64,000 bases of DNA, from positions 43,663 to 107,662 of the forward strand of contig JACQWY010000020.1 in NCBI GenBank assembly GCA_016209015.1, given 5' to 3'. The notes beneath the pieces are model-generated. The model had not been told where the DNA came from. It searched no databases and worked only from the letters and a program-made list of their open reading frames with translations. Below are positions 41,677 through 51,865 of the stretch, piece after piece. A program made the position numbers and the translations under genes. The DNA comes from Gammaproteobacteria bacterium (GTDB lineage: Bacteria; Pseudomonadota; Gammaproteobacteria; Ga0077536). The stretch's first letter is position 1. Each line of letters begins with the position of its first letter.

Positions 41677-44600
41677 ATGAACACGGAAGTTCAGAATCTG
41701 TATGAGCGCGTAACTTTGGCTGATGCCAGCTATGCGAATCTGGCAAATTACACGGCCGAGCGAAGCGTCATCGTAGCAAGCCTGCAAGAACGCGGTTTCG
41801 CGAAATCCGAAGCCGAATCCCTCCTCGCCCACTGGACCGTCTTCCACTCCCAGCCCGACATGGCGTCCGGTTTCTCCGCCACGCTGTTCCAGAGCAATGC
41901 CGACGTCGGCGATTTCGTGCTCGCCTTGCGCGGCACGCAGGGCCTCGTCGATATCGTCGACGCGGATGTCGCCGATATCGTGGCCGACGGTCTCGCGATC
42001 AAGCAGATTGTCGACCTCTACAATTACTGGCAGCGCCTCACCGCGCCGAAGGACGGGAGTTACCGCATCGCCGAGCTCGCGGTGATGCCGATGCCCGCCT
42101 ACGTGCCGGGCATGGTGCAGCCGCCGCTGCCGATCGGCTGCGTGCGCGATTTCCCGAGTGGCCTTGCCTATCGGCTCGAATTCCACGAGGCCCCGTCGTC
42201 CGATGGCCTCGGCGTCACCGCGTCGAAGATTCACAGCCTGTCCGTCACCGGTCATTCGCTCGGCGGCCATCTCGCGGTGGCGTTCGCGCGCCTGTTCGCG
42301 GATCGCAATCCCATCATCTATACGGAGAACGGCGCGGGCTTCCGGCTCGTCCCTAATGTCGACCGGCTGCTCGACGGGCTCGCGGGGCGCGTCACGGATT
42401 TCGATACCACGCGTATCCTGAACGTCTATGGCAGCGCGGGACCGCAGTTCATCAGCCAGGACACCGTGCTGATGCTGACGCAATACGGCGAGCGCATCGA
42501 AATCTTCACCGAGGAGATGAAGGACGCGCTCGGCCACGGCATCGCGCAGATGACGCAGGCCGCGGGTGTCATGGATCTCTTGTTCGAGCTCGGCTCGAAT
42601 CTCGGGGCGGCGACGGCGCGGACGGCGGTGGCCGGTGCCTCAGCGCTGTTCGAGGCGGCCTCGCTCGTTCCCGGCTTCAGCACCGAAGCCGTCGCGAACG
42701 CGCTCGGCAAGGCGCTGTTGCCGGGCTATGTCCCGATCGCCCCTGCCGGGCAGAACGATCGCACGGTGCTGATGGATCACCTCGCGACGATGCGCGCCGC
42801 GTTCCTCGATGCCGCCGGCGCGCCGCGGCCGGGGTACGCGAACCTCACGCTCGTCCCGACCGGCACCGACGCCACGATGCTCGCTACCGCCGCCCACGAT
42901 TCGCTCGCCTGGCGCGCCGCGCTCGTCGATCTGAGCCCCTTCACGCTGGTCGCGCCCGATGCCGCCGCCACCACGGCGCTCTACGCCCACCGCGATACCG
43001 CGGGTGAGCTGAGCTCGTTGTCCGCGCACTATCTCGAAGACCGCGCCGCGATGCTCGCGTTGCAGAACGTCCTCGGGCCCCGCGATATGCCCCTGCTCGA
43101 CGACGGCTGCAACAATATCCGCGTCTACCGGGACTACGCCGCCAGCGGAGCACTCGCGCTCGATCTGTCCGCCGGCGATTCCTCGGCGATGGATGTCCGG
43201 TGGACGACGTACGCGTTCGGCAATGCCGCCGCCGACACTTTGATCGGCTATGCCGGCACGGATCATCTCTACGGCGGCGCGAACGGTGATGTGCTGGCCG
43301 GCGGCGGCGGTGCCGACGTGCTCGAAGGCGACGGCGGCGACGACGCGCTCACCGGCGGTGAAGCAGGCCGCCTCGCCGACGGCGCGCCGGATCTCCTGCT
43401 CGGCGGCACCGGCTTCGACCGCTACACGGCGGCGGACGGCGATGTCATCGACGACGCCGACGGCCGCGGCAGCATCACCGTCGTCGGCCTCGACGGCGCC
43501 CCGCACGTGATCTCGGGCCGCAGCGCCAAGCTCATGCAGCAGGATGCGGACGCCGGCGTCTACTACACGTCCGGCGAAGCGCCCGAAGTCTATCGGCTCG
43601 CCGCGGACGGTACGCTCTGCTATCTGAGCGCGGGCACGGTCACGATCGCGCATTTCCACGACGGTGATTTCGGGATCACGCTCGACGCTGCGCCGACGGT
43701 GATCCCGGATCTCGTCCTCACCGTCGGCACGGCTGACGCGGACGCGCTCGGCTTCGGCGACCGCAACGACGAGCTGCGCGGCGAGGGCGGCGACGACACG
43801 CTCTCCGGCTACGGCGGCCGCGATCTGCTCGTCGGCGGCACGGGGCGCGATCTGCTGCTCGGCGGCGACGGCGCCGACGCGCTCGAGGGCGGCACGGAAG
43901 CGGATCTCCTCGCGGGCGATGCGGGTGAGGATCGCCTCGACGGCGGGGCGGGCCGCGATCTCCTGAGCGGCGGCAGCGGCAACGATGCGGTCTCGGGCGG
44001 ACCGGACGACGATCTCGTCAGCGGCGGCGGCGGCAGCGACGTGCTCGCGGGCGGCGACGGCAACGATCTCCTGCTCGGCAACGTCTATGCCGGCGCCTAC
44101 GACATGGACTTCAGCATGACGCATGGTCCCGCCGCCGCACCGAACGTGCTGCGCGATCCGCGCAACTACACGCTCTCCCACATCGACGTCGCGGTCGAAT
44201 ACGCCGTCAATCATCCCGACGCGGGCGATGCCGCGCCCGATGCGCTGTTCGGTGAAGCGGGCGACGACGATCTGATCGGCGGCCCCGGCGGCGATCTCCT
44301 CGACGGCGGCGACGGCGACGACACCGCCGCGGGCGCCGGCGGCGACGATGTCCTGCGCGGCGGCAGCGGCGACGATCACCTGCAGGGCAACGGCGGCAGC
44401 GATCAGATCGACGGCGGTGAGGGCGCGGATTTCCTCGTCGGCTTCGGCGCGTTCCCCGGAACGGTCGACGGCGACGATTATCTCGACGGCGGCGCCGGCG
44501 ACGATCTGCTGTTCGGCGAAGCGCCGCTCGAAGCGATCGCGACCGGCAACGACACCCTGCTCGGCGGGGAGGGCGACGACCAGCTCGTCGGCAATGCGGG

Positions 44601-47600
44601 CGACGATCGCCTGTTCGGCGGGAGCGGTGCGGACCGTCTCTTCGGCGACGACGATCGCGTGCCGGCCGTGAGCGGCAACGATTACCTCGACGGCGGCGCG
44701 GGCGACGACGTCCTGCGCGGTGGACCGGGCGACGACCAGCTCGACGGCGGCGACGGCGCGGACACACTGCTCGGCGACGAAGCGCCCGCCGACGCATTCG
44801 GCGCGGATCGCCTCGCCGGAGGAAACGGAGACGACCTCCTCGTCGGCGGCGGCGGTGCCGATCGGCTCTACGGCAATGCCGGCAGCGACCTGCTCCTCGG
44901 CGACGGCAACGCGACGTTCGTCGTCGCCCACGGCGATCAGAGCGCGGACTATCTCGACGGCGGCGAGGACGACGACAGCCTCTATGGCGGCGCGGGCAAC
45001 GACGTGCTGCTCGGCGGCAGTGGCCGCGATGTGCTGTACGGCGGCGCGGGGGACGATGCGCTAGACGGCGGGCCCGATGCCGACACGCTGTGGGGCGAGG
45101 ACGGCCTCGATCGCCTCGCGGGCGGTGAAGGCGCGGATCTGCTCTACGGCGGCGCGGACGACGACGTGCTCGACGGCGGCGAAGGCGGCGACGTGCTCGC
45201 GGGCGAGGCCGGACGCGACGTGCTCGACGGCCGGGCCGGTGACGACGTGCTGTGGGGCGGCGACGACGGCGATGTCCTGCGCGGCGGTGACGGCCGCGAC
45301 GTGCTCCACGGCGAAGCCGGCGCCGACACGCTGGACGGCGGCGCAGGCGACGACGTGATCGACGGCGGCGACGGCAGCGATCATCTCGACGGTGCGGACG
45401 GTGACGACAGTCTCGCGGGCGATGCCGGCGACGATGCGCTCGCCGGCGGCGGCGGCAGCGATGTGCTCGCGGGCGGCCTGGGCGACGATGCGCTCGAGGG
45501 CGGTTCGGGACACGACGTCTATCTTGTCGCGAGCGGCGACGGCGGCGACACGTTGAGCTCGACGGCCGGCTTCGACATCGCGCGCTTCCTCGATCTCACC
45601 GCGAACGCGGTGACGATCGAGCTCGGCGCCGAAGCGCTGCGCATCGCGACGCCCGACGGCATGACGCGCCTCGTCACGGGCGTCACGGCCGCCGACTGCG
45701 CGCTCGACGCGCTCGTGTTCCAGGACGGCACGACGCTCATGCGCGCACATTTCGCGGACGGCGCGAGCCGGGGCCGCTACTTCGCCGCCGGCACGGGGAC
45801 GGTCGATGCCGAGGGCACGGCAGGCGACGATCTCTTCGCCGTCCCGGCGACGCATTACGCCTGCAGCGGCGGTGCGGGCGACGACGTCTACTTCCACACC
45901 CGGGCGAGCACGCGCGGCGAAATCCGCGATACGGCCGGCGTCGACACGCTCGTCCTCGGCGACGGCATCGCGCCCGGCGATCTCGCGCTCGTCGAGACCG
46001 CGGCCGGCGACCTCGACATCACGATCGGCAATGCGTCGATCACGGTCTACGACTGGGCGCATGCCCCGCTCGAGCGCTTCGTGTTCGCCGACGGCACGGC
46101 GATCGAAACGCCAGCACTCGAGGCGGCCATCGAGCACGCGCCGCGGCTCGTGCACGAGGCGGCGGATCGCCGCTGGACGAACGGCGAAGCGGTGCGGTTC
46201 ACGCTCGCCGCCGACATGTTCGCGGATGCCGACGCCTGGGATGCGCTCACCTATACCGCGACGCGTGCCGACGGCAGCGCGCTACCCGGCTGGCTCGACT
46301 TCGATGCCGCGACGCGCACGTTCTCGGGCACGGCCGAGGCGCCTGCCGGACAATCATTCACTGTGACCGTCACCGCCGCGGATCGCTACGGACAGCAGGC
46401 CGCGGACAGCTTCACCGTCGACGTGCTCGGCGACTGGAGCCTGGCGCGGCTCGACGGCGTGCAGGGCTATGCGAGCCCGGCGAGCGGCGGCGCGGTGATC
46501 ACCGAAGCGGCCGTCATCGGCGACGTGAACGGCGATGGCTGCGACGACGTGCTCGTCATCGCCGAAACCGGTGGCGGCGTGCCGCCTGCGCCCTACGTCG
46601 TCAACGGCCATGCCGGCGCCGGCGCCGCGACACTCGCCCGCGAGGCGCTCGAGGGTACGAACGGCTTCGCGATCACGGGTTTCGCCGCCGGCAGCCGCGT
46701 CCTCCACGGCGCCGCGCTCGGGGACGTGAACGGCGACGGGCTCGCGGATTTCGGCATCGGTGTGGAGAGCGGCAGCGGCACGGTGCACGTCGTCTATGGC
46801 CGGGCGGAGGGTTTCGGGCAGACACTCGATCTCGCCAACCTCGATGCGGCGAGCGGTATGACGATCACGGGCGTGGCCGGGACGCGTTTCGGCGCTGCGC
46901 TCGCGGCGATCGGCGATATCGACGGCGACGGCTGCGACGATTTCGCGATCGGGGCGCCGGAAGCCCGCGTGAAGGCGGCGTTGCCGAGCGGCGAAGTCGA
47001 CGTCGTCTTCGGCGCACGCGATCTTCCTGGGCGGCTCACGGCTGGCGAGCTGCAGGGCGTGCACGGCTTCCGCCTCCTCGGTGACGGCGCCGCGACGCAT
47101 GCCGGCGCGGCGCTCGCGAGTGCCGGCGACTACAACGGTGACGGCTACGCGGATCTCTTGATCGGCGCGCCCGGGTCGACGTCTGCCGACACGGGACGGG
47201 CGTACGTCGTGTTCGGCCACGCCGGCGGGTATCCCTCGACGCTCGAGCTCGCGCAGCTCGCGAGCGGTATCGAAGGCCTGACGATCCACGGCAACACACC
47301 CGGCTCCCGGCTCGGCGCGAGCGTCGGTCGGGCCGGCGATATCGACGGCGACGGTCTGCCCGAGATCGTGATCGGCGCGCCCGGCATGGAGGCCGGCGGC
47401 ACGACGGGCCGGGCCTACGTGCTGCACGGCGTGGTCGGCGCGCCGACCGACGTCTATGCAACGAGTGGTGCCACGATCGCCGGCCTCGCGCGCAATGACG
47501 GCTTCGGCGCGCTCAGCCCGACTCCCGGCGACTTCAACGGCGACGGCTACGACGACCTCCTGCTCGCCGCACCGCAGGCGGCCGCGAACGGCGCCGCCGG

Positions 47601-48783
47601 CGCGGGTGTCGTCGCGCTCGTCTATGGCGGCCCGGACTGGGATCCGCGCGGCTACGTGGATCTCGCGGCACCCGCCGGCGCCGATCTCCTGTTCAGCGGT
47701 GTCGCGCCCCGCGATGGCCTCGGGCGCGCACTCGGCTTCGGCGACACGAACGGCGACGGGCGCAGCGATGCCCTCCTCGTGAGCCCCGGCGCGGGCAGCG
47801 CCGGCGCCACGAACGGCACGGCCTATGTCGTCGCGGGCGGGATCGTCGGCGATGCGCGCGCGGAAGTTCTGATCGGCACCGCGCAGGCGGATGTCGTGCG
47901 CGCGTTCGGCGGCGACGATCGGGTGTCCGGCGGCCCCGGCGCGGATGCGCTCTACGGCGGCCTGGGTGACGACACCTTGTCCGGCGAAGCGGATCGCGAC
48001 CTGCTCTTCGGCGAAGCGGGCGACGACGTGCTGAATGGCGGCGAGGGCACGGACAGCCTGTACGGCGGCGCAGGCCGCGACGAGCTGATCGGCGGCGCGG
48101 GCATCGACTATCTCGTCGGCGGTGCAGGCGACGACGTCTATCGCATCGACAGCACGTTCGACAAGATCGTCGAGCAGCCGGGTGAAGGGATCGACACGGT
48201 CTACTCGACCGCGAGTCTCGGTCTGCCTGCCCACGTCGAGAACCTCGTCCTGCTCTCCGCGCGCGGGCAGGGACTGTTCGTTGCCGGCAACGAGGGCGAC
48301 AACACGATGATCGGCGGCGCCGGCTCGGAATTCATCGCCTCCTTGAACGGCAACGACGTGCTGCGCGGCGGTCCGGGTGCCGACCGCCTGCGCGGCGGCG
48401 CCGGCGACGATCGCTACGAGTTCGCGCGCGGCGACGGCTTCGACGTGATCGACGATCAGGGCGGCGGCTTCGACACGCTGCGCTACGACGCGGGCATCGC
48501 GGCGACGGCGCTCTGGTGGTATCGCGGCGGCAACGATCTCTACGGCCGGGTCCTCGGCAGCGACGACGGCGTCGTCGTGTCGGGCTGGTACGGCACCTAT
48601 CCCCGCAACCTCGAGCGCGTCGAGCTCGCCGACGGTCTCGCGATCACGAATACCCGGCTCGCCGCGCTCGTCGATGCGATGGCGGCCTTCGCCCCGCCGA
48701 CCGGGCCGGGGCACACCGTCACGCCCGAAGCACTCGCCGCGCTCGAGCCGGTCATCGCGGCGAGCTGGCAGCCGGCAGCGTGA
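41677..48783 (+). CDS. Giant secreted RTX protein with lipase-like head and FG-GAP propeller
   Basis: 2368 residues. Residues ~1-330: alpha/beta-hydrolase lipase-like domain with DFVLALRGTQG and the nucleophile elbow SVTGHSLGGHLA (Ser194). ~515-580 and ~690-1280: dozens of Gly-Gly-x-Gly-x-Asp RTX nonapeptides that bind calcium outside the cell. ~1490-1585: an Ig-like domain (LPGWLDFDAATRTFSGTAEA). ~1590-2060: seven FG-GAP motifs such as GDVNGDGCDD and GDYNGDGYAD, enough for a seven-bladed propeller. ~2065-2260: more RTX repeats, then a C-terminal domain expected to carry the type I secretion signal. There is no N-terminal signal peptide, as expected. ATG 41677 (GGAGCGGAG upstream) is preferred over ATG 41641. 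Confidence 0.93.
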   Translation: MNTEVQNLYERVTLADASYANLANYTAERSVIVASLQERGFAKSEAESLLAHWTVFHSQPDMASGFSATLFQSNADVGDFVLALRGTQGLVDIVDADVADIVADGLAIKQIVDLYNYWQRLTAPKDGSYRIAELAVMPMPAYVPGMVQPPLPIGCVRDFPSGLAYRLEFHEAPSSDGLGVTASKIHSLSVTGHSLGGHLAVAFARLFADRNPIIYTENGAGFRLVPNVDRLLDGLAGRVTDFDTTRILNVYGSAGPQFISQDTVLMLTQYGERIEIFTEEMKDALGHGIAQMTQAAGVMDLLFELGSNLGAATARTAVAGASALFEAASLVPGFSTEAVANALGKALLPGYVPIAPAGQNDRTVLMDHLATMRAAFLDAAGAPRPGYANLTLVPTGTDATMLATAAHDSLAWRAALVDLSPFTLVAPDAAATTALYAHRDTAGELSSLSAHYLEDRAAMLALQNVLGPRDMPLLDDGCNNIRVYRDYAASGALALDLSAGDSSAMDVRWTTYAFGNAAADTLIGYAGTDHLYGGANGDVLAGGGGADVLEGDGGDDALTGGEAGRLADGAPDLLLGGTGFDRYTAADGDVIDDADGRGSITVVGLDGAPHVISGRSAKLMQQDADAGVYYTSGEAPEVYRLAADGTLCYLSAGTVTIAHFHDGDFGITLDAAPTVIPDLVLTVGTADADALGFGDRNDELRGEGGDDTLSGYGGRDLLVGGTGRDLLLGGDGADALEGGTEADLLAGDAGEDRLDGGAGRDLLSGGSGNDAVSGGPDDDLVSGGGGSDVLAGGDGNDLLLGNVYAGAYDMDFSMTHGPAAAPNVLRDPRNYTLSHIDVAVEYAVNHPDAGDAAPDALFGEAGDDDLIGGPGGDLLDGGDGDDTAAGAGGDDVLRGGSGDDHLQGNGGSDQIDGGEGADFLVGFGAFPGTVDGDDYLDGGAGDDLLFGEAPLEAIATGNDTLLGGEGDDQLVGNAGDDRLFGGSGADRLFGDDDRVPAVSGNDYLDGGAGDDVLRGGPGDDQLDGGDGADTLLGDEAPADAFGADRLAGGNGDDLLVGGGGADRLYGNAGSDLLLGDGNATFVVAHGDQSADYLDGGEDDDSLYGGAGNDVLLGGSGRDVLYGGAGDDALDGGPDADTLWGEDGLDRLAGGEGADLLYGGADDDVLDGGEGGDVLAGEAGRDVLDGRAGDDVLWGGDDGDVLRGGDGRDVLHGEAGADTLDGGAGDDVIDGGDGSDHLDGADGDDSLAGDAGDDALAGGGGSDVLAGGLGDDALEGGSGHDVYLVASGDGGDTLSSTAGFDIARFLDLTANAVTIELGAEALRIATPDGMTRLVTGVTAADCALDALVFQDGTTLMRAHFADGASRGRYFAAGTGTVDAEGTAGDDLFAVPATHYACSGGAGDDVYFHTRASTRGEIRDTAGVDTLVLGDGIAPGDLALVETAAGDLDITIGNASITVYDWAHAPLERFVFADGTAIETPALEAAIEHAPRLVHEAADRRWTNGEAVRFTLAADMFADADAWDALTYTATRADGSALPGWLDFDAATRTFSGTAEAPAGQSFTVTVTAADRYGQQAADSFTVDVLGDWSLARLDGVQGYASPASGGAVITEAAVIGDVNGDGCDDVLVIAETGGGVPPAPYVVNGHAGAGAATLAREALEGTNGFAITGFAAGSRVLHGAALGDVNGDGLADFGIGVESGSGTVHVVYGRAEGFGQTLDLANLDAASGMTITGVAGTRFGAALAAIGDIDGDGCDDFAIGAPEARVKAALPSGEVDVVFGARDLPGRLTAGELQGVHGFRLLGDGAATHAGAALASAGDYNGDGYADLLIGAPGSTSADTGRAYVVFGHAGGYPSTLELAQLASGIEGLTIHGNTPGSRLGASVGRAGDIDGDGLPEIVIGAPGMEAGGTTGRAYVLHGVVGAPTDVYATSGATIAGLARNDGFGALSPTPGDFNGDGYDDLLLAAPQAAANGAAGAGVVALVYGGPDWDPRGYVDLAAPAGADLLFSGVAPRDGLGRALGFGDTNGDGRSDALLVSPGAGSAGATNGTAYVVAGGIVGDARAEVLIGTAQADVVRAFGGDDRVSGGPGADALYGGLGDDTLSGEADRDLLFGEAGDDVLNGGEGTDSLYGGAGRDELIGGAGIDYLVGGAGDDVYRIDSTFDKIVEQPGEGIDTVYSTASLGLPAHVENLVLLSARGQGLFVAGNEGDNTMIGGAGSEFIASLNGNDVLRGGPGADRLRGGAGDDRYEFARGDGFDVIDDQGGGFDTLRYDAGIAATALWWYRGGNDLYGRVLGSDDGVVVSGWYGTYPRNLERVELADGLAITNTRLAALVDAMAAFAPPTGPGHTVTPEALAALEPVIAASWQPAA

Positions 48784-49106
48784 GCAGAAGCGCACAATCG
48801 CGACCGGTAGCGGCGATGAAGCGGTTCTGCAGCCGCAATAGATCGGCACCGCCCGCGCCCGCGCGGCACCGCTACCGAGCGATAGATTTTCACGGCTCTG
48901 ATCACCCGAAGGCGATCGGACGTGCGGCGTCACCCGCTCTCGAACCTTTCCGCGCGATCACGCGAAACCCGGCGCAGCTCGCCGACAGGATGTGCCGACG
49001 AAGGAGGCGCATCGATCGCGTCGTCGCGCTCGCTCACGGCGCGGGCAACACGCGATGCGTCATGCCGGCCGCGAGCCACGCGGCGCGCGTTCATGCCGCA
49101 TCCGCC
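48784..49106. other. Gap with one dispersed repeat
   Basis: No gene found. A 35-bp repeat at 48989-49023 (GATGTGCCGACGAAGGAGGC then GCATCGATCGCGTCG) matches 13044-13078 with three differences. It lies between the convergent ends of the RTX gene and uup. Confidence 0.6.
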
Positions 49107-51017
49107 TCACCCCGGCTTCGCCGCTCCCTCCGCCATCGCCTCGAGCTCCATCCAGCGCGTCATCGCGGCGTCGAGCTCGTGCTCGGTCGCGGCGAGCTTC
49201 TCGAGCGCGGTCTGCACCTCGGCATAAGGGCGATCGTAGAAGCCGTTCACGGCGACGGCGAGGCGTTGCGTTTCGAGATCCTTCTCCAGCGTCTCGATGC
49301 GATCGGGCAGACGCTCCAGCTCGAGCTTGAACTTGTAGCTGAGCTTGCCGCCCGTCTCGCGCGGCGCGGTCTGCACCGCGGCGGCCTGCGCGGCGCGGCG
49401 ATCACGCTCCGGATCGTCGACTTCGCGCAGCAGCCGGCCGCGCGCGAGCCAGTCCGAGTACCCGCCGGGATAGATCTGTATTTTGCCGACGGATTCGAAG
49501 ACGAGCGTGCTCGTCACGACGTTGTCGACGAACTCGCGATCGTGGCTCACGACGAGCAGCGTGCCCTGGTAGTCGCTGAGCCGATCCTCCAGCACTTCGA
49601 GCGTCTCGACATCGAGGTCGTTCGTCGGCTCGTCGAGCACGAGCAGGTTCGTCGGCCGGGCGAAGAGGCGGGCGAGGATCACGCGGTTGCACTCGCCGCC
49701 GGACAGTGCGCCGACCGGTTGCAACGCACGTTTCGCGCTGAACAGGAAGCCGCGCAGATATCCGACGATGTGGCGCTCGCGGCCGTTGATCTTGATGTAC
49801 TCGCGGCCGTCGCCGACGAGCTCGGCGACGGTCTTCGTCGGATCGAGCTCGCGGCGCATCTGATCGAAGTAGCCGATTTCGAGATTCGTGCCGAGCTTCA
49901 CCGAGCCCTGCTGCGGCTCGAGCTCGCCGAGCATGATCTTGAGCAGCGTGCTCTTGCCGACGCCGTTGTTGCCGATGAGCGCGATCCGATCGCCGCGCAT
50001 GATTTTGAGCGAGAAACCCTCGATCAACCTCTCGTCGTTGAATCCATGCGTGACGTTGCGGAGCTCGACGACCTTGCGCCCGGACAGCTCCGCTTCCTCG
50101 ACGTGGATGCGCGCCTTGGATTGCGGCCTGATGCGTTGTGCGAACTCCTCGCGCATCGCTTCGAGCGCGCGCACGCGGCCTTCGTTGCGCGTGCGGCGGG
50201 CCTTGATGCCCTGGCGGATCCAGGCTTCCTCTTCCTCGAGCTTCTTGTCGAAGAGTGCGTTGCGCCGCTCTTCCTCTTCGAGCCACTTCGCCTTGTTCTC
50301 GAGAAAGTCCTTGTAGTTTCCCGGCCAGCTCGAGAGCTTCGCGCGATCGAGCTCGACGATGCGCGTCGCGATGCGGTTCAGGAACGCGCGGTCGTGGGTG
50401 ACGAACAGCACCGCGCCCGGGAAGTTGAAGACCTTGTTCTCGAGCCATTCGATCGTGCTGAGATCGAGGTGGTTCGTCGGCTCGTCGAGGAGCAGCAGAT
50501 CGGGATTCGAGACGAGTGCTTTCGCGAGCGCGACGCGGCGCTGCCAGCCGCCGGAGAGCTCGCCGAGCCGCCGCTCGGACGGCAGATCGAGCTCGGAGAG
50601 GATCGTCGAGACGCGCTGATCGATGCTCCAGCCGCCGTGCGCCTCGATGCGATGCTGGAGATGCTCGAGCGCCTTCATGCCTTCGCGATCGAGCTCACTC
50701 GCCGAGAGCCGCTTGTACTCGTCGATGAGCGCCTGCAGGCTCGCGAGCCCCGCCGCGACGTGGTCGCGCACCTTGTCGTCGAGCTGGCCCGGCAGCGCCT
50801 GCTCCAGCACGCTCAACTGGATCTCGCTGTGCAGCCGGATCTCGCCGTGGTCCGGCGTGTGCTGGCCGGTGATGAGCTTCATCATCGACGACTTGCCGGC
50901 GCCATTGCGGCCGATGAGACACACGCGCTCGCCCGCCTCGATGACGAAATCGGCATTCAGCAGGATCGGCAGATCGCCGAACTCGAGCGAGACGTCGTGG
51001 AACGTGACGAGGGCCAT
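49107..51017 (-). CDS. uup: ABC-F family ATPase Uup
   Basis: 636 residues. Two ATPase domains without membrane segments: Walker A GRNGAGKSSM and GNNGVGKSTL, signatures LSGGWQRRVALAKAL and LSGGECNRVILARL, Walker B LLLLDEPTNHLD and LLVLDEPTNDLD. The linker between them (ENKAKWLEEEERRNALFDKK) is the ABC-F P-site motif. The C-terminal KLSYKFKLELERLPDRIETL is the coiled-coil DNA-binding domain found in Uup. Uup acts on ribosomes or branched DNA and affects transposon excision. ATG 51017 chosen by homology. Confidence 0.93.
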   Translation of the reverse strand: MALVTFHDVSLEFGDLPILLNADFVIEAGERVCLIGRNGAGKSSMMKLITGQHTPDHGEIRLHSEIQLSVLEQALPGQLDDKVRDHVAAGLASLQALIDEYKRLSASELDREGMKALEHLQHRIEAHGGWSIDQRVSTILSELDLPSERRLGELSGGWQRRVALAKALVSNPDLLLLDEPTNHLDLSTIEWLENKVFNFPGAVLFVTHDRAFLNRIATRIVELDRAKLSSWPGNYKDFLENKAKWLEEEERRNALFDKKLEEEEAWIRQGIKARRTRNEGRVRALEAMREEFAQRIRPQSKARIHVEEAELSGRKVVELRNVTHGFNDERLIEGFSLKIMRGDRIALIGNNGVGKSTLLKIMLGELEPQQGSVKLGTNLEIGYFDQMRRELDPTKTVAELVGDGREYIKINGRERHIVGYLRGFLFSAKRALQPVGALSGGECNRVILARLFARPTNLLVLDEPTNDLDVETLEVLEDRLSDYQGTLLVVSHDREFVDNVVTSTLVFESVGKIQIYPGGYSDWLARGRLLREVDDPERDRRAAQAAAVQTAPRETGGKLSYKFKLELERLPDRIETLEKDLETQRLAVAVNGFYDRPYAEVQTALEKLAATEHELDAAMTRWMELEAMAEGAAKPG

Positions 51018-51511
51018 GGACGGGACGGACGGGCGGTGAATCGAGGCGGTATTGTCGGGGGTGGGGCGCGGCGGGACAAGCGGCGCGGGCGGGCGTAGCG
51101 CCGAAGGACGGGATATGCCGACCCCGGACTTGCGAAGAGCCCGTATGGGCGGCATTGGCGGCGCATCGCTCGAACCCGGGTCCGGCTTCGAACCTCGTCC
51201 GCAGGCTCACCCGATCCGGAATGTCCGCGGTTCATCGCACGTGCCGCGGGTCACCGGCTTGACTCCCGCGTTCTCGGGAGTGACGGTGGGAATAGGCCGC
51301 GGCGCGGGGACGCCGTGATGCTTCGCCCGGCCGTGCAAGTTCCAATCGCCGTTCACGTGCCGCTCACCCCGCATGTGCGAGATGTCCCCCGTGGCGTCGC
51401 GACACGTGCCGGGGTTCACTGGCGGGACGTCCACCCGGGCAAAGTCGGACACCTACCGGGCGACGACTCGCGGAGTCGCCGCGGGCAGCGCACCTCGCAC
51501 CTCGTCGCGCT
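51018..51511. other. Gap without a recognised gene
   Basis: About 490 bases. A segment near 51240-51290 (GTGCCGCGGGTCACCGG, then a TCCCGCGTTCTCGGGA hairpin) is related to the dispersed CGGGTCACCG repeats at 56930 and 59660. No ORF is credible. Confidence 0.5.
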
Positions 51512-51865
51512 TCACATGTAATGCGCCGCCGCGCGGCACACCAGCCCGTCCGCGTCGAAGAAGAACACCTCGATCACCGGCCCCTTGACGCCTTCGTAGT
51601 GAATCGCGACGCTGTCCGCACCGACGAACGTCGCGATCGACTCGAAATGAAGATCCGGCAGCATGGCGAGCGCCTTCGCCCAGTAAGCCGCGACCGCGGC
51701 CTTGCCGTAAAGGACGCCCGAGGGCTCGTCAGCGATGGTCGCGATGCGCGGCGAGGCCATCGTGAAGTCGTCGCTGTAGTGGGCGAGGATGCGTTCGAGA
51801 TCGTGGCTGTTCCAGGCCGCGATCCATTCCGCGGTGAAGTCGTCCGCCTGCGCACGTGTGATCAT
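51512..51865 (-). CDS. SnoaL/NTF2-like domain protein
   Basis: 117 residues of the cone-shaped NTF2-like fold. FTAEWIAAWNSHDLERILAH followed by YSDDF and ASPRI is the typical helical opening and first strand; LYGKAAVAAYWAKAL and HYEGVKGPVIEVFFFD follow. Such proteins are small enzymes or ligand binders in varied pathways. ATG 51865 was chosen; the longer frame is unsupported. Function cannot be specified. Confidence 0.82.
   Translation of the reverse strand: MITRAQADDFTAEWIAAWNSHDLERILAHYSDDFTMASPRIATIADEPSGVLYGKAAVAAYWAKALAMLPDLHFESIATFVGADSVAIHYEGVKGPVIEVFFFDADGLVCRAAAHYM

Noticed and set aside
42640..48933. Long minus-strand ORFs (764 and 860 codons) opposite the RTX gene
   Set aside because: They arise from GC-rich third positions of the repeat-coding strand. 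Translations are low-complexity Arg/Ala/Val mixtures with no domain, while the plus frame has clear RTX and FG-GAP motifs.
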